Below the pieces are notes generated by a model, which ran no database searches, had not been told where the DNA came from, and saw nothing but the letters and a program-made list of their open reading frames with translations. The translations under genes were made by a program, and so were the position numbers. 64,000 bases of DNA, taken from the NCBI GenBank assembly GCA_003023195.1, contig PXRX01000031.1:26476-90475 (forward strand). Direction: 5' to 3'. Each line of letters begins with the position of its first letter. Position 1 is the first letter of the stretch. This DNA comes from Halobacteriales archaeon QS_8_69_26 (GTDB lineage Archaea; Halobacteriota; Halobacteria; Halobacteriales; SW-7-71-33). Below are positions 26,881-36,251 of this stretch, in pieces.

Positions 26881-27993
26881 ATGTACACGCGGATCGCACG
26901 TGCCGTCGGGACGCTTCTCGGGGCCGCCGTCCTGACGCAGTGGGTCGGGACGGCGGCGGCACACGTCGACTACGTCGTCGACGGGGGCGAGGGACCGTCC
27001 ACGGGGGAACTACTGGCGGCCGTGGCCTCGGACCCGGTTGCGATAGCCGCGATGGCCGGCGGCGCCCTGATCGTCGCGGTGGCGGCGGCCGTCTACCTCT
27101 CCGCGAAACCGCTCGCGGCGGACGTGGCCGCGTTCCGCCACGCGATGGACGAGTACCGTCACCTCGTGCCGTGGCTGGTACGGATCAGCGTGGGATTCCC
27201 GCTCGTCGGTGCCGGGTTCGCGGGCTACCTCTTCAGCCCTGCCGTCGATGTCCAACTACGGATCCCGCAGGTCGTGCTGGGATTTCTGATCCTGTTCGGC
27301 CTGGCGACCAGGGTGGCCGCGCTGGTCGGTCTGCTGGCGTACCTCGGTGCCCTCGTCCGGTACCCCGACCTGTTGCTGGCCCTGGAGTTCGTCCCGGGAC
27401 TGCTCGCCGTTGCGCTGATCGGTCCCGGGAGCCCCAGCGCGGACGAGGTGCTGGCCCGCGTCGCGAGCGCCGAGGGGACGGTCTACGGTGGGATCGATCC
27501 CGTCACCGACCTCACGGGCGTCCTCAACGACCGGCTCGCCCGCTACGAACCCCACCTCCCGACGGTCCTGCGTGCCGGCCTCGGTGCCAGTTTCCTCTAC
27601 CTCGGGATCACCCAGAAACTGCTCGAACCCGGCCCGGCCCTGGCAGTGGTCGCGAAGTACCACCTGACGTCGGTGGTCCCCGTCTCGCCGGAGCTGTGGG
27701 TCGTCGGGGCCGGCCTCGCGGAGGCAGCGGTTGGCGTCGTCATCCTCCTCGGACTGTTCACCCGGGCGAGTTGCCTGGTCGCCTTCGGACTGTTCGCCAC
27801 GACCCTGTTCGGCCTCCCCGACGACCCGGTGGTCGCCCACCTCGCCCTGTTCGGCCTGGTGTCCGCCCTGCTGATCACCGGTTCGGGACCGCTGTCGGTC
27901 GACCGGCTGGTCGCGGAGCGAGTCGGGACCGCCGGTGACGAGAAGCGTCACGAACCGCCGGCCGAGGGGAGTCCGGCCGGGACTGGCGACTGA
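26881..27993 (+). CDS. DoxX family membrane protein
   Basis: A 370-residue polytopic protein from ATG 26881 (MYTRIARAVG), with about nine to ten helices including an N-terminal signal anchor. Two DoxX-like halves are visible: LVRISVGFPLVGAGFAGYLF with VLGFLILFGLATRVAAL, and VLRAGLGASFLYLGITQKLL with GLAEAAVGVVILLGLFTRAS. DoxX proteins include the small subunit of thiosulfate:quinone oxidoreductase and proteins of redox and stress metabolism; which of these applies here is unknown. The reading frame is open further upstream but crosses the 34-bp repeats, so I do not extend it. Confidence 0.85.
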   Translation: MYTRIARAVGTLLGAAVLTQWVGTAAAHVDYVVDGGEGPSTGELLAAVASDPVAIAAMAGGALIVAVAAAVYLSAKPLAADVAAFRHAMDEYRHLVPWLVRISVGFPLVGAGFAGYLFSPAVDVQLRIPQVVLGFLILFGLATRVAALVGLLAYLGALVRYPDLLLALEFVPGLLAVALIGPGSPSADEVLARVASAEGTVYGGIDPVTDLTGVLNDRLARYEPHLPTVLRAGLGASFLYLGITQKLLEPGPALAVVAKYHLTSVVPVSPELWVVGAGLAEAAVGVVILLGLFTRASCLVAFGLFATTLFGLPDDPVVAHLALFGLVSALLITGSGPLSVDRLVAERVGTAGDEKRHEPPAEGSPAGTGD

Positions 27994-28124
27994 GCGGTAG
28001 CGACGGCCGGGGATCGGACCGGAACCGGGGGCGACCGGGATTCCGGGACGGGTTCGGGGGACGGTGTGAGACGTGCCCGCGAACAGGCGAAACCTATTCC
28101 CTGGTCCCCGGTCAACCTCCCGGC

Positions 28125-29588
28125 ATGGCCGACACATACGACGCGGGCGACGTCACGCTACACAGGGTCCGCGAGTACGTCTGGGAGATCCCGCCCGAGG
28201 GTGGCATGCGAGTACCGGCCCGGGTGCTCGCCAGCGAGCGACTGCTCGACGAGATCAGCGACGACCTCACTCTCACCCAGATCCGCAACACGACGCACCT
28301 GCCGGGGATCGTCAAGCACGCGATCTGTATGCCGGACGGACACCAGGGGTACGGGTTCCCGGTCGGCGGCGTGGCCGCCATCGACGCCGAGACGGGCTGT
28401 ATCTCGCCCGGCGCGGTCGGCTACGACATCAACTGCGGCGTCCGGATGGTCCGTACGAACCTGGAGTACGACGACGTCCGGGGTCGCGAGGAGGAACTCG
28501 TCGACGCCCTGTTCGCCAACGTTCCGTCGGGACTCGGTGGCGGCGGCGTGGTCCAGACGGACAAGTCGACGCTGGAGGAGGTGCTCGACCGGGGGGTCGA
28601 CTGGGCGCTGGAGAGCGGCTACGCGGTCGAGGACGACCTGAACCACTGCGAGGACGAGGGGGTCCGCCCCGAGAGTGATCCCGACGAGGTATCACAGAAG
28701 GCCAAGGACCGCGGCCGCCAACAACTGGGGAGCCTGGGGTCGGGCAACCACTTCCTGGAGGTCCAGCGCGTCACCGACGTCTTCCTGGACGACGTCGCCG
28801 ACGCCTACGGGCTCTCCGAGGACCAGATAGTGGTGCTGATCCACTGCGGGTCGCGGGGACTGGGCCACCAGGTCTGCACGGACTACCTGCGGGACATCGA
28901 ACGGGAACACGAGGACCTGCTGAACCGCCTTCCGGACAAGGAACTCGCCGCGGCCCCTGCGGGGTCGCGCCTGGCCGAGGACTACTACCATGCGATGGGC
29001 GCGGCCATCAACTTCGCCTGGGTCAACCGGCAGTTGATCATGCACCGGACCCGGGAGGTGTTCGAACGGGTGTTCGGTCGTGACTGGGAGGACATGGGCA
29101 TGCACCTGCTCTACGACGTGGCCCACAACATCGCCAAGAAGGAAGTACACGAGGTCGACGGGAACGACCAGGAACTGTACGTCCACCGGAAGGGCGCGAC
29201 CCGGGCCTTCCCCGCCGGCCGTCCCGAGGTGCCCGCGGCCCACCGGGACGTCGGCCAGCCCGTGATTATCCCCGGCAGTATGGGTGCCGGATCCTACGTC
29301 CTCCGGGGCGGGGAACGCTCGATGGCCGAAACCTTCGGGTCGACCGCCCACGGTGCCGGACGCCTCATGTCCCGCACCCAGGCCAAAAACGAGTACTGGG
29401 GCGGGGACGTGCAGGACGACCTCCGGGAGGGTCAGCAGGTCTACGTCAAGGCCCAGTCCGGCGCGACCATCGCGGAGGAGGCTCCAGGCGTCTACAAGGA
29501 CGTCGACGAGGTCGTTCGCGTGTCGGACGAACTTGGGATCGGCGACAAGGTCGCCCGGACGTTCCCGGTCTGCAACATCAAGGGTTGA
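28125..29588 (+). CDS. rtcB: tRNA-splicing ligase RtcB
   Basis: A 487-residue cytosolic enzyme that joins a 2',3'-cyclic phosphate (or 3'-phosphate) to a 5'-hydroxyl RNA end using GTP and Mn, as needed for archaeal tRNA splicing. All signature blocks are there: CMPDGHQGYGFPVGGVAA, GAVGYDINCGVRMVRTNL with the metal Cys, HCGSRGLGHQVC, YDVAHNIAKKE, HRKGATRAFP, the GSMGAGSYVLRG segment and the guanylylated His in TAHGAGRLMSR. The C-terminus KVARTFPVCNIKG is typical. Archease is encoded nearby. A TATA-like ACCTATTCC lies about 33 bases before the ATG. Confidence 0.98.
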   Translation: MADTYDAGDVTLHRVREYVWEIPPEGGMRVPARVLASERLLDEISDDLTLTQIRNTTHLPGIVKHAICMPDGHQGYGFPVGGVAAIDAETGCISPGAVGYDINCGVRMVRTNLEYDDVRGREEELVDALFANVPSGLGGGGVVQTDKSTLEEVLDRGVDWALESGYAVEDDLNHCEDEGVRPESDPDEVSQKAKDRGRQQLGSLGSGNHFLEVQRVTDVFLDDVADAYGLSEDQIVVLIHCGSRGLGHQVCTDYLRDIEREHEDLLNRLPDKELAAAPAGSRLAEDYYHAMGAAINFAWVNRQLIMHRTREVFERVFGRDWEDMGMHLLYDVAHNIAKKEVHEVDGNDQELYVHRKGATRAFPAGRPEVPAAHRDVGQPVIIPGSMGAGSYVLRGGERSMAETFGSTAHGAGRLMSRTQAKNEYWGGDVQDDLREGQQVYVKAQSGATIAEEAPGVYKDVDEVVRVSDELGIGDKVARTFPVCNIKG

Positions 29589-29730
29589 CCCCCTCCGTTG
29601 CAGTGCAGGGTCACCCTATTTCTCACCCCCTTGCGAGTCGCCGTCGTGTATCCCTCGAACTGTGGATAGAGGGATCGAGACGAGCGAGGGCAGTTTTCCC
29701 TTTTAAACAACTCTCAATTTATCCAGGGGT

Positions 29731-29738
29731 TTTATAAG
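29731..29738 (+). promoter_or_regulatory. TATA box of the PKD-protein gene
   Basis: TTTATAAG ends 24 bases before the ATG at 29763, the spacing of a leaderless haloarchaeal promoter. The preceding 40 bases are also AT-rich. Confidence 0.65.
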
Positions 29739-29762
29739 AGATAGCGCAGGTATGCTGTCGTA

Positions 29763-32588
29763 ATGACACGGTGGATCGCGGCGGTAGTCGCCGTCTTGCT
29801 GGTGGTAACGTCGGTACCCTCGGCGGTCGCGGCCGGTGCCGGCGGACCGGTAGATACGGAGACGAACGGCCTCGCCGACCTCTCGACGGCGCCCGAACCG
29901 ACCAGTACCGACGGATCGGGATTCTGGAGCGTGGAGTTCGGTGATAGCTCGACGGGCGCGGCCCCCGGAAGCGGCCCGATCGAACGGGGATCGAGGGCCG
30001 GTGCCGTGGACAACGAACGTCCGCTCGCGGACGCGGGTCTCGACCAGTCCGTCAAGGTGGGCGCGACCGTCCACCTCGACGCCGCCGGATCCCGGGACCC
30101 CGACGGTGAGATCGTCGCGTACGAGTGGGCCATCGTTGCCCCGGACGGGACGGAGTTCGCCCCGGACTGCCCCACCTGTGAACGGACGACCTTCCGACCG
30201 ACGGACACGGGTACCTACGAGGTGTCACTGACCGTCACCGACGACGACGGTGCGACCGCCAACGACACCCTCTACGTGACGGTGTCCGGCGACCAACCGC
30301 CAGCGGTCGACGTGAGCGGCCCCACCTCGGTCACGGTGCCGGCCGATCCCGTCTACACGGCGACCGTCTCCGCGGGATCCGAAGACGTCGCTCGGATCGT
30401 CTGGACCGTCGACGGCCGACAGGTGTTCGAGGAGTCCATCGGGGAGGGCACCCATTCGGTCCCCATCGACTTCACCGACCCCGGCACGCACAACGTCACC
30501 GCCAGGGTCGTCGACGAGGGATCGCCTCCGAGCGCGGCCGTCGATTCGGTGACCGTCGATGCCAGGGATCCCGCCGACTCGTCCGGTCAGCCCCCGGTTG
30601 CGGACATCTCCGCCAACCGGTCGGGCGTCATAGTTGACGGTGCCATCGGGCTAGACGCGGGCGAATCCTACGATCCCGACGGAACCATCGAACGATACGT
30701 CTGGCAGTTCGACGAGGGGTCGGACCGGACCGGCGAATCCATTACCGTCCGACCGTCGACTCCGGGGGTGCTCGAAGTGACCCTCACCGTCGAGGACGAC
30801 GACGGCAACACGGACGAGACTGTCGAGTATATCGTCGTCTCTTCGAGCTTACCTGGTGGCGGAGGAGGCATCGGTGGGGGTGGGGGAGGCGGTGGGTGTT
30901 CCAGTCCGGTTGACGCCTCGATAGACGAAGTCGATCCCACCGGTCCCACGACCGGCGAAACTGTCGACTTCGACGCCTCGGCCGAGGGCTGTGGGGTCTC
31001 CACCGCCTGGACGTTCGAGGGAACCGATACCTCCACGAGGTCGGACGAGTCCGCGACGGCGGTGTGGGACAGCGAGGGCACGTACGAGGTAACCTACCGC
31101 GTGGAGGACGAGGACGGCGACCTCGCCAGCGACAGCGTGACCGTAACCGTGACCGACGGCTGTCCGCCCGTCGACGCGAGGATAGACGACTACGAACCGA
31201 ACGATCCCGATCCGGGTGAAACCGTCAGCTTCGACGCGTCGGCAGATGGGTGCGGGGTTTCCACCGACTGGGAATTCGAGGACGCCTCCATGTCCGCGGA
31301 GTTCGAAGAGTCGGCCCTGGGGGTTTGGAGTTCGCCGGGCGAGTACGACGTGACCTACCGCGTGGAGGACGAGGCGGGTAACGTCGACAGCCACACCGTG
31401 ACGGTGACGGTGACTGACGAAGAGGACGAGTGCACCGAATCCGTCGACGGCACCATCGACTCGGTGGATCCGGAAACCCCCGAACCCGGTGAGACGGTCG
31501 AGTTCGAGGCGACGCCGGAGGGCTGTGATCCGACCGGTAGCTGGGAGTTCGAGGGGACCACGGCAGATGCCGAATCGATCCGTTTCGCAGAGGCCTCCTG
31601 GGGATCCCCGGGTGACTACCAGGTCAGGTACGTTGTGACCGACGAGAACGGCGACACCCACACCGCCACCGTCACCGTCAGCGTCTCTGACCCGGACTCC
31701 AACGACGACGGTGATTTCGGTAATGGTGACGGAGAGTTACCTGACTTCTACATTACCGGATCGGACCCCTTGCAGTGGGACGCCCACGACCAGGCGACGG
31801 AGGGCATCCTGCGGCCGACTCGACCGATCTACGAGATAACCTCCGATGCACCACGCGAACTCCTCCAGTACGACAAGGTAGTCTGGACGCTCGAAACCGC
31901 TAGCGGTGAAACCATCACCCAAAAAGAGGGCAGGGGAACGTCGGTGTACTTCGACGCCGATACCATCGAGGCGGCGATCTCCGACGAAACCAATCGAGAC
32001 GTCTGGTTGACCGCCACGGCATACGACGACGGAGAGACCAAAGTACGGCGTACCCAGATCACCGTTTGTGACGATCCCAACAAGGCCGAGGCGTGTCACT
32101 CGCTGGAGACGGATTATCCGGATCTAGAAATCTCGGACATCTCGGGGCCTGGTTCTCTCACATCCGGAACCACCGGTTCGTATAGTCCAGTCTACCAGAA
32201 CAAGAAATACTGGGAACTAGATGAGGAGCCCGAGTGGACGATTCACTCCCCGAGCGGCAAGTACGAGCACCGTCTGCTGGATCCGTCCCCGCGAATAGGA
32301 AGCTCCACTTCGGTTACTTGGTCGGATCCGCCTACGAAAACGACTGCAGATATTGACGTCAAGGTTCAGGCGAGTAGTGACACATCTAAACAAAAAGTTG
32401 AGACTGAGGAAAGTACTGTAGCAAGCCACCATGTTACACTTGTGTACAATCCACCAGAGGATGAAGAGAGTGATTCACCGGGTGATGGCAATGGCGGTGG
32501 GGGTGACGATGGGGCCGGAAACAACGATGGGAGTGACGAAGGTGGAGACGACGATAAAAAATGCGAGTGGGGATGTAATGAATTTTGA
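29763..32588 (+). CDS. Secreted multi-domain PKD-like protein
   Basis: A 941-residue exported protein starting with a Sec-type signal (IAAVVAVLLVVTSVPSAVAA). Residues about 85-365 are three classical PKD/Ig-like domains (ADAGLDQSVKVGATVHLDAAG, YEWAI, GTYEVSLTVTDDDG). A glycine hinge at about residues 363-378 leads to three further modules, each with two cysteines and a common frame (GETVDFDASAEGC, YEVTYRVEDEDG). The region after 650 has no recognised fold. The C-terminus is a Gly/Asp/Glu-rich tail ending CEWGCNEF, with no membrane anchor or sorting signal that I recognise. The last 300 coding bases are unusually AT-rich. Likely an adhesin or surface scaffold. Confidence 0.85.
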   Translation: MTRWIAAVVAVLLVVTSVPSAVAAGAGGPVDTETNGLADLSTAPEPTSTDGSGFWSVEFGDSSTGAAPGSGPIERGSRAGAVDNERPLADAGLDQSVKVGATVHLDAAGSRDPDGEIVAYEWAIVAPDGTEFAPDCPTCERTTFRPTDTGTYEVSLTVTDDDGATANDTLYVTVSGDQPPAVDVSGPTSVTVPADPVYTATVSAGSEDVARIVWTVDGRQVFEESIGEGTHSVPIDFTDPGTHNVTARVVDEGSPPSAAVDSVTVDARDPADSSGQPPVADISANRSGVIVDGAIGLDAGESYDPDGTIERYVWQFDEGSDRTGESITVRPSTPGVLEVTLTVEDDDGNTDETVEYIVVSSSLPGGGGGIGGGGGGGGCSSPVDASIDEVDPTGPTTGETVDFDASAEGCGVSTAWTFEGTDTSTRSDESATAVWDSEGTYEVTYRVEDEDGDLASDSVTVTVTDGCPPVDARIDDYEPNDPDPGETVSFDASADGCGVSTDWEFEDASMSAEFEESALGVWSSPGEYDVTYRVEDEAGNVDSHTVTVTVTDEEDECTESVDGTIDSVDPETPEPGETVEFEATPEGCDPTGSWEFEGTTADAESIRFAEASWGSPGDYQVRYVVTDENGDTHTATVTVSVSDPDSNDDGDFGNGDGELPDFYITGSDPLQWDAHDQATEGILRPTRPIYEITSDAPRELLQYDKVVWTLETASGETITQKEGRGTSVYFDADTIEAAISDETNRDVWLTATAYDDGETKVRRTQITVCDDPNKAEACHSLETDYPDLEISDISGPGSLTSGTTGSYSPVYQNKKYWELDEEPEWTIHSPSGKYEHRLLDPSPRIGSSTSVTWSDPPTKTTADIDVKVQASSDTSKQKVETEESTVASHHVTLVYNPPEDEESDSPGDGNGGGGDDGAGNNDGSDEGGDDDKKCEWGCNEF

Positions 32589-32763
32589 CACTATAATATT
32601 AGTTCAATATAAATAAAAATTTTTATTTTAATACTACTAATGATAAGCAGGGCACTGAGCAGATTATTTTTGTTTTCCCAGCGGCAGTTAAATAACTGGT
32701 TTAAATTCACCCTCAATTACTTCCTCAAATGTGATTAGTAGATATCTACCCCAGGAAAGAATA
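32589..32763. other. AT-rich convergent intergenic patch
   Basis: About 175 bases between two convergent surface-protein genes. The sequence is far richer in A and T than the rest of the window, with T-runs near 32620 and 32670 that could serve as termination signals for both genes. No gene or repeat is seen. Confidence 0.5.
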
Positions 32764-34617
32764 TCATTTAAATTTCTGCGCCCATTTCACTCCGGCAACC
32801 TTGGCGTACCCACCGCGTCGCTTGACCGGGACCTCTACTCGCAGTTCGCGCTCCTCACGGGGATACTCCTCGAATTGGTCGTCGTCAGGATTTCGCAACT
32901 CAATCCATCCCTGGACGGTAGCGTTATCGGGTTCTTCGGGCGGACTGACTGGATACAGCTTTCCTTTAATGGGTTCATAGAGGGAGTTCCCGTTAGATTC
33001 GGCCTTTCGTCTAGTGAGTGCCGATAAAATTCTCAATGGATCCTCGGGTTCCCAGTCTGGATGAATGTCATACTCGAAGTCCTCAAGAGCTGGCAGGAGA
33101 TTCTCGCCCAATCGCTTGCCCCTAGCCCACTCTGGTAGGTAGGCCTCAACGTTGACAAGAAGGACTCGGTTCCCCGAGCCAATACCGTCGCTGTATTCGA
33201 AGTTCTCAGCATAAACGGGGTTCTGGGCGCGGATGATCGTCCCGTTTGTGAAGGTCGCTTCTTCTCCGAACGGGAGTTCTAGCCACCAGCCAACGCACTC
33301 ACCATGAGCCCCTCTATCAACGTCGTATTCCTCCAAATCATTGATTACCTCCGGGTTGCCCTTCTGAAGCCGAAAACCCTGTTCCGCACCCCAGGCCATG
33401 AAGAATTCGCCCGCCACCTCGACGGTTTCGCCGGGGTCGACCTCCCCCGACATCTGGCCCACCGGATCGAACTCCGGCATGATCCCGCTGATCTCCAGTA
33501 CGTCCCGGTAGGTCCCAGCCGTCTCACCGGTGTTGGTCACTTGTAGCGAGAACTCCGCAGTAGTGAGGTTCGGTACCCTGTCGGGCATCGAAAGATCCTC
33601 GACCTCGAATTGCGGTAGTGCGGTCCCACCTTCGGGAACCACCTGCCAAACAGCTTCCACCGGACCCTCATCCACCTCGTCGTCGATCGGCTTCCGCTGG
33701 ATCCCAATCTCGATTCCTCCGTCACTCGCAGTCTCACGAGCAACGGGCGCGAGCAACCACCCAGTCGCCGTCTCGCCGGGGCCGACCTCGACTCCCGCCA
33801 GCGGCGACGATCCGACCGTCGCCTCGGCGTCGGCGACTGTCACGCCTTCGAAGACTTCACGGCCCACGTCCGAGTAGAAGGCCGGGTCGGTGCCGGCCTC
33901 CGCTTCGGGCACCAGAGGAGCCGGGTCGAACGTCCGGGGCTGGTCCCCGTCGTTGGTGACCGTCGCCTCCACGACCAGCAGGTAGACGTCGGCTTCCTCG
34001 TCGAGACGAGCCACTGGGTGTCCCTCCGGGGCCGCTGCGGGATCCGTCCCCGGCACGAGGTGGGGGACGCCGTCCATCCGACTGTTCGTACCGTGGAGGT
34101 ACACGGGTCCGCGACCGACGGCGATCACGGGGGGTTCGACCCGGGCGTCGTGGACGGTCACGTCGAGGTCCGGGGCAAGCGCGGCGGCCTCCCCCAGGTC
34201 GGCATCCCGGGGGTGGACGACCACCTCCGTGCTCGCGTCGGTTCCCGGCAACCGGGCGGTGTAGGTACCGGCGTACTCCACCTCGAACGAGACGGTTTGT
34301 GTCCCGCTCTCTCCGGGATCGACCCCTTCGACGGTCACCGACTGGCTCCCGTTCCGGGGACCGGACAGTTCGAGGGTGCCCGTGAATTCCCCCGTGGCGT
34401 CGCCCTCGTTGGTCACACCGACCGTGACCTCGAATCCCTCGTCGACGGTCCCTTCCGAGGGTGCCTCGACGGTCACGTCGGCGAACGACGGCACACTGGT
34501 TGGACCGTCGGTCGAGGTCTCCCCGGACCGGTCGGCGTCCGAAAACATCCCTGCACATCCAGCGAGGCCCGACAACGTCGACAGGCCTGATACTCCAAGG
34601 AAGGTACGTCTATCCAT
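32764..34617 (-). CDS. Exported lipoprotein with CARDB-like domains
   Basis: A 617-residue protein whose N-terminus MDRRTFLGVSGLSTLSGLAGC is a Tat lipoprotein signal with lipobox Cys. Residues about 45-125 form a CARDB/Ig-like domain (VTVGVTNEGDATGEFTGTLELSG, YAGTYTARLPG), and residues about 345-400 a second one (LQVTNTGETAGTYRDVLEISG). The parts between and after have no recognised family. The last 150 residues are richer in Lys, Asn and aromatic residues than the first half, and the DNA there has lower GC, so this could be a recently acquired or recombined 3' part. Function unknown; it acts outside the cell. Confidence 0.78.
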   Translation of the reverse strand: MDRRTFLGVSGLSTLSGLAGCAGMFSDADRSGETSTDGPTSVPSFADVTVEAPSEGTVDEGFEVTVGVTNEGDATGEFTGTLELSGPRNGSQSVTVEGVDPGESGTQTVSFEVEYAGTYTARLPGTDASTEVVVHPRDADLGEAAALAPDLDVTVHDARVEPPVIAVGRGPVYLHGTNSRMDGVPHLVPGTDPAAAPEGHPVARLDEEADVYLLVVEATVTNDGDQPRTFDPAPLVPEAEAGTDPAFYSDVGREVFEGVTVADAEATVGSSPLAGVEVGPGETATGWLLAPVARETASDGGIEIGIQRKPIDDEVDEGPVEAVWQVVPEGGTALPQFEVEDLSMPDRVPNLTTAEFSLQVTNTGETAGTYRDVLEISGIMPEFDPVGQMSGEVDPGETVEVAGEFFMAWGAEQGFRLQKGNPEVINDLEEYDVDRGAHGECVGWWLELPFGEEATFTNGTIIRAQNPVYAENFEYSDGIGSGNRVLLVNVEAYLPEWARGKRLGENLLPALEDFEYDIHPDWEPEDPLRILSALTRRKAESNGNSLYEPIKGKLYPVSPPEEPDNATVQGWIELRNPDDDQFEEYPREERELRVEVPVKRRGGYAKVAGVKWAQKFK

Positions 34618-34695
34618 CGCTTAAGGGTGCTTGCCGCGATATGATTAATAAACTTGTCGGTGAGAGAAACGAACGGATCGACTCGGACCCGGCGG

Positions 34696-35001
34696 TCAGC
34701 TCAGGAAGTCGAAGCGGGGACGGTCTTCGTAGTCCTCTAGCGGAACCTCGGGATCCACCTCCCGGCCGGCGCGGTAGCGGACGAACGAGAGGTAGAACGT
34801 CCGACCACAGCCCTCGTCGTCGCCGGCGTCACCGATGCAGATCAACTCGACCCCGTCGGCGTCCTCGTAGTCGTCGGTGGTGTCGGCGTAGGTCCACCCG
34901 TCCAGGGGCTCCTTCGTGACACAGCGGTCGGCGAGGTACCCCTCCCGTTCGATCCCCGTGACTGCGCCGCAGTACGGGCAGTGGTAGGTGACCTCGACCA
35001 T
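34696..35001 (-). CDS. Small zinc-ribbon-like protein
   Basis: A 101-residue cytosolic protein. It starts with CPYCGA in a YHCPYCGAVTGIEREG context, and a second pair (CIGDAGDDEGC) lies near residues 75-85, so a zinc ribbon is likely. The C-terminal half is acidic. I recognise no named family. It is read from the same strand as the lipoprotein downstream, 78 bases away. Confidence 0.65.
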   Translation of the reverse strand: MVEVTYHCPYCGAVTGIEREGYLADRCVTKEPLDGWTYADTTDDYEDADGVELICIGDAGDDEGCGRTFYLSFVRYRAGREVDPEVPLEDYEDRPRFDFLS

Positions 35002-35126
35002 GCTGTACAGTGGGACGGGCGGGTCTTAGTCCCGACGAACCCGGCGGTCGATGGGATGAGGTGTCCGGCGATCGAGGGTTGACCGATCCATCCGAACCGG
35101 AGGTCGACGGGGACGACGGACTGTAG

Positions 35127-35908
35127 TTACCCGTCGTCCGGTGCCAGTGCGTACGCGAGGGTCGCGGCGAGGCCACCGACCGGAGCGAACTCGAGGCCGG
35201 GGCCGCCGAGGACCACCGGGACGACCCCGACCAGGAACGCGCCGAGGAACCCGGCGACGAGGAGCAGCGTGGAGGCGTCCCGTGCGCGGGACCGCGACGC
35301 CTCGGAGGCTATCGGAACGAGAATCGCGAGGACGATCACTCCCCCAATAGCGTTGCCGACGGGGTCGGAATCGAACGCCCGGAGCAACTCGTCCGATCCG
35401 GTTCCCAGCGAGACGGTGGTGACCAGGAGGAGGATCGGGGGGATCGCGGCCGGCCGCGCCGAGGTCGCCGGGCGGAACTCTCGGCCGTACCCGACGGGGA
35501 GACCAATGGCTATCAGTACGGCACCGGAGAGCGCGATCGGTCCCCGAACCCTGTCGGCGATTCGTCCGTGCTCCGGGACGTTCTGGACGTCTGCCATGTA
35601 GAGTTCTCCATCGTACCTGACCAACGTTGGCTGGAAGAGCACGTCGACGGAGGCGTCGTGGTACCGGAGTAGAGTATCACCTTCCGGCCGTCCATGGCCC
35701 CCTCGACTGACTCCTGGGCTCTCGGGGGAAGGTCGTCGAACCCGACGACGTTCCAGCCCTCGGTCTCTCCATCGAAGGACGTGACCGTCACGGAGTAGGC
35801 CGCTTCGTCGTGGTAGGGGAACAGGACTGTCGGCAGTGCGGCGACGGATACCCCCACCACGAGACAGACCACTGCGACGGCGACTGGATTCTCGCGGACC
35901 GACCTCAT
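35127..35908 (-). pseudogene. Frameshifted membrane protein gene
   Basis: Two overlapping frames together make one plausible protein. The first begins at ATG 35908 (MRSVRENPVAVAVVCLVVGV, one membrane helix, then an extracellular part ending GRKVILYSG near 35660). The second continues as YHDASVDVLFQPTLVRYDGE and runs to the stop at 35127 with about five membrane helices. The switch needs one missing base near 35655-35665, where a run of C after TACTC is a likely site. Restored, the protein would have about 260 residues. No family is recognised. It could be a true pseudogene, a sequencing error or, less likely, programmed frameshifting. Confidence 0.7.
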
Positions 35909-36251
35909 TTGTCAGGCCGGAAATTACGTCTAATTGAATACTTTTCGGTCGAGGACGGAAATCGCCGGACGGCGATCCTGACCCGGTACCCAACGATCCA
36001 GGCAATAGACCGCGTGAACCCCGGAGTACCGACGGGGGAACTCGCGAACTCCACAGTTCCGGGATACGATCGAGGTTGAATTATACGGTAGCCTCACTTC
36101 ATTCACGACCCGAGCGGTTTCATCGGTCCTCTGGGCGGGCCTCCGGGTTCCTTTCAGGACGCTTCGTCCACATCGAATATGTATGATTGTTGAAAACATT
36201 TATAAGCCTTGTGGCCGATCCCGGATAGTAGCCGAATATAGAACGATCACG
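35909..36251. other. Divergent intergenic region before DHH gene
   Basis: About 343 bases without a supported gene. TTTATAAG at 36199-36206 (plus strand) is a strong TATA element 46 bases before the DHH gene's ATG, so that mRNA would have a leader of about 20 bases. AT-rich sequence at 35920-35945 may be the promoter of the frameshifted gene. Nothing else is recognised. Confidence 0.5.

Noticed and set aside
30868..30900. Glycine run in the PKD protein as a frameshift or assembly error
   Set aside because: The frame is maintained on both sides and glycine hinges are common in secreted haloarchaeal proteins.
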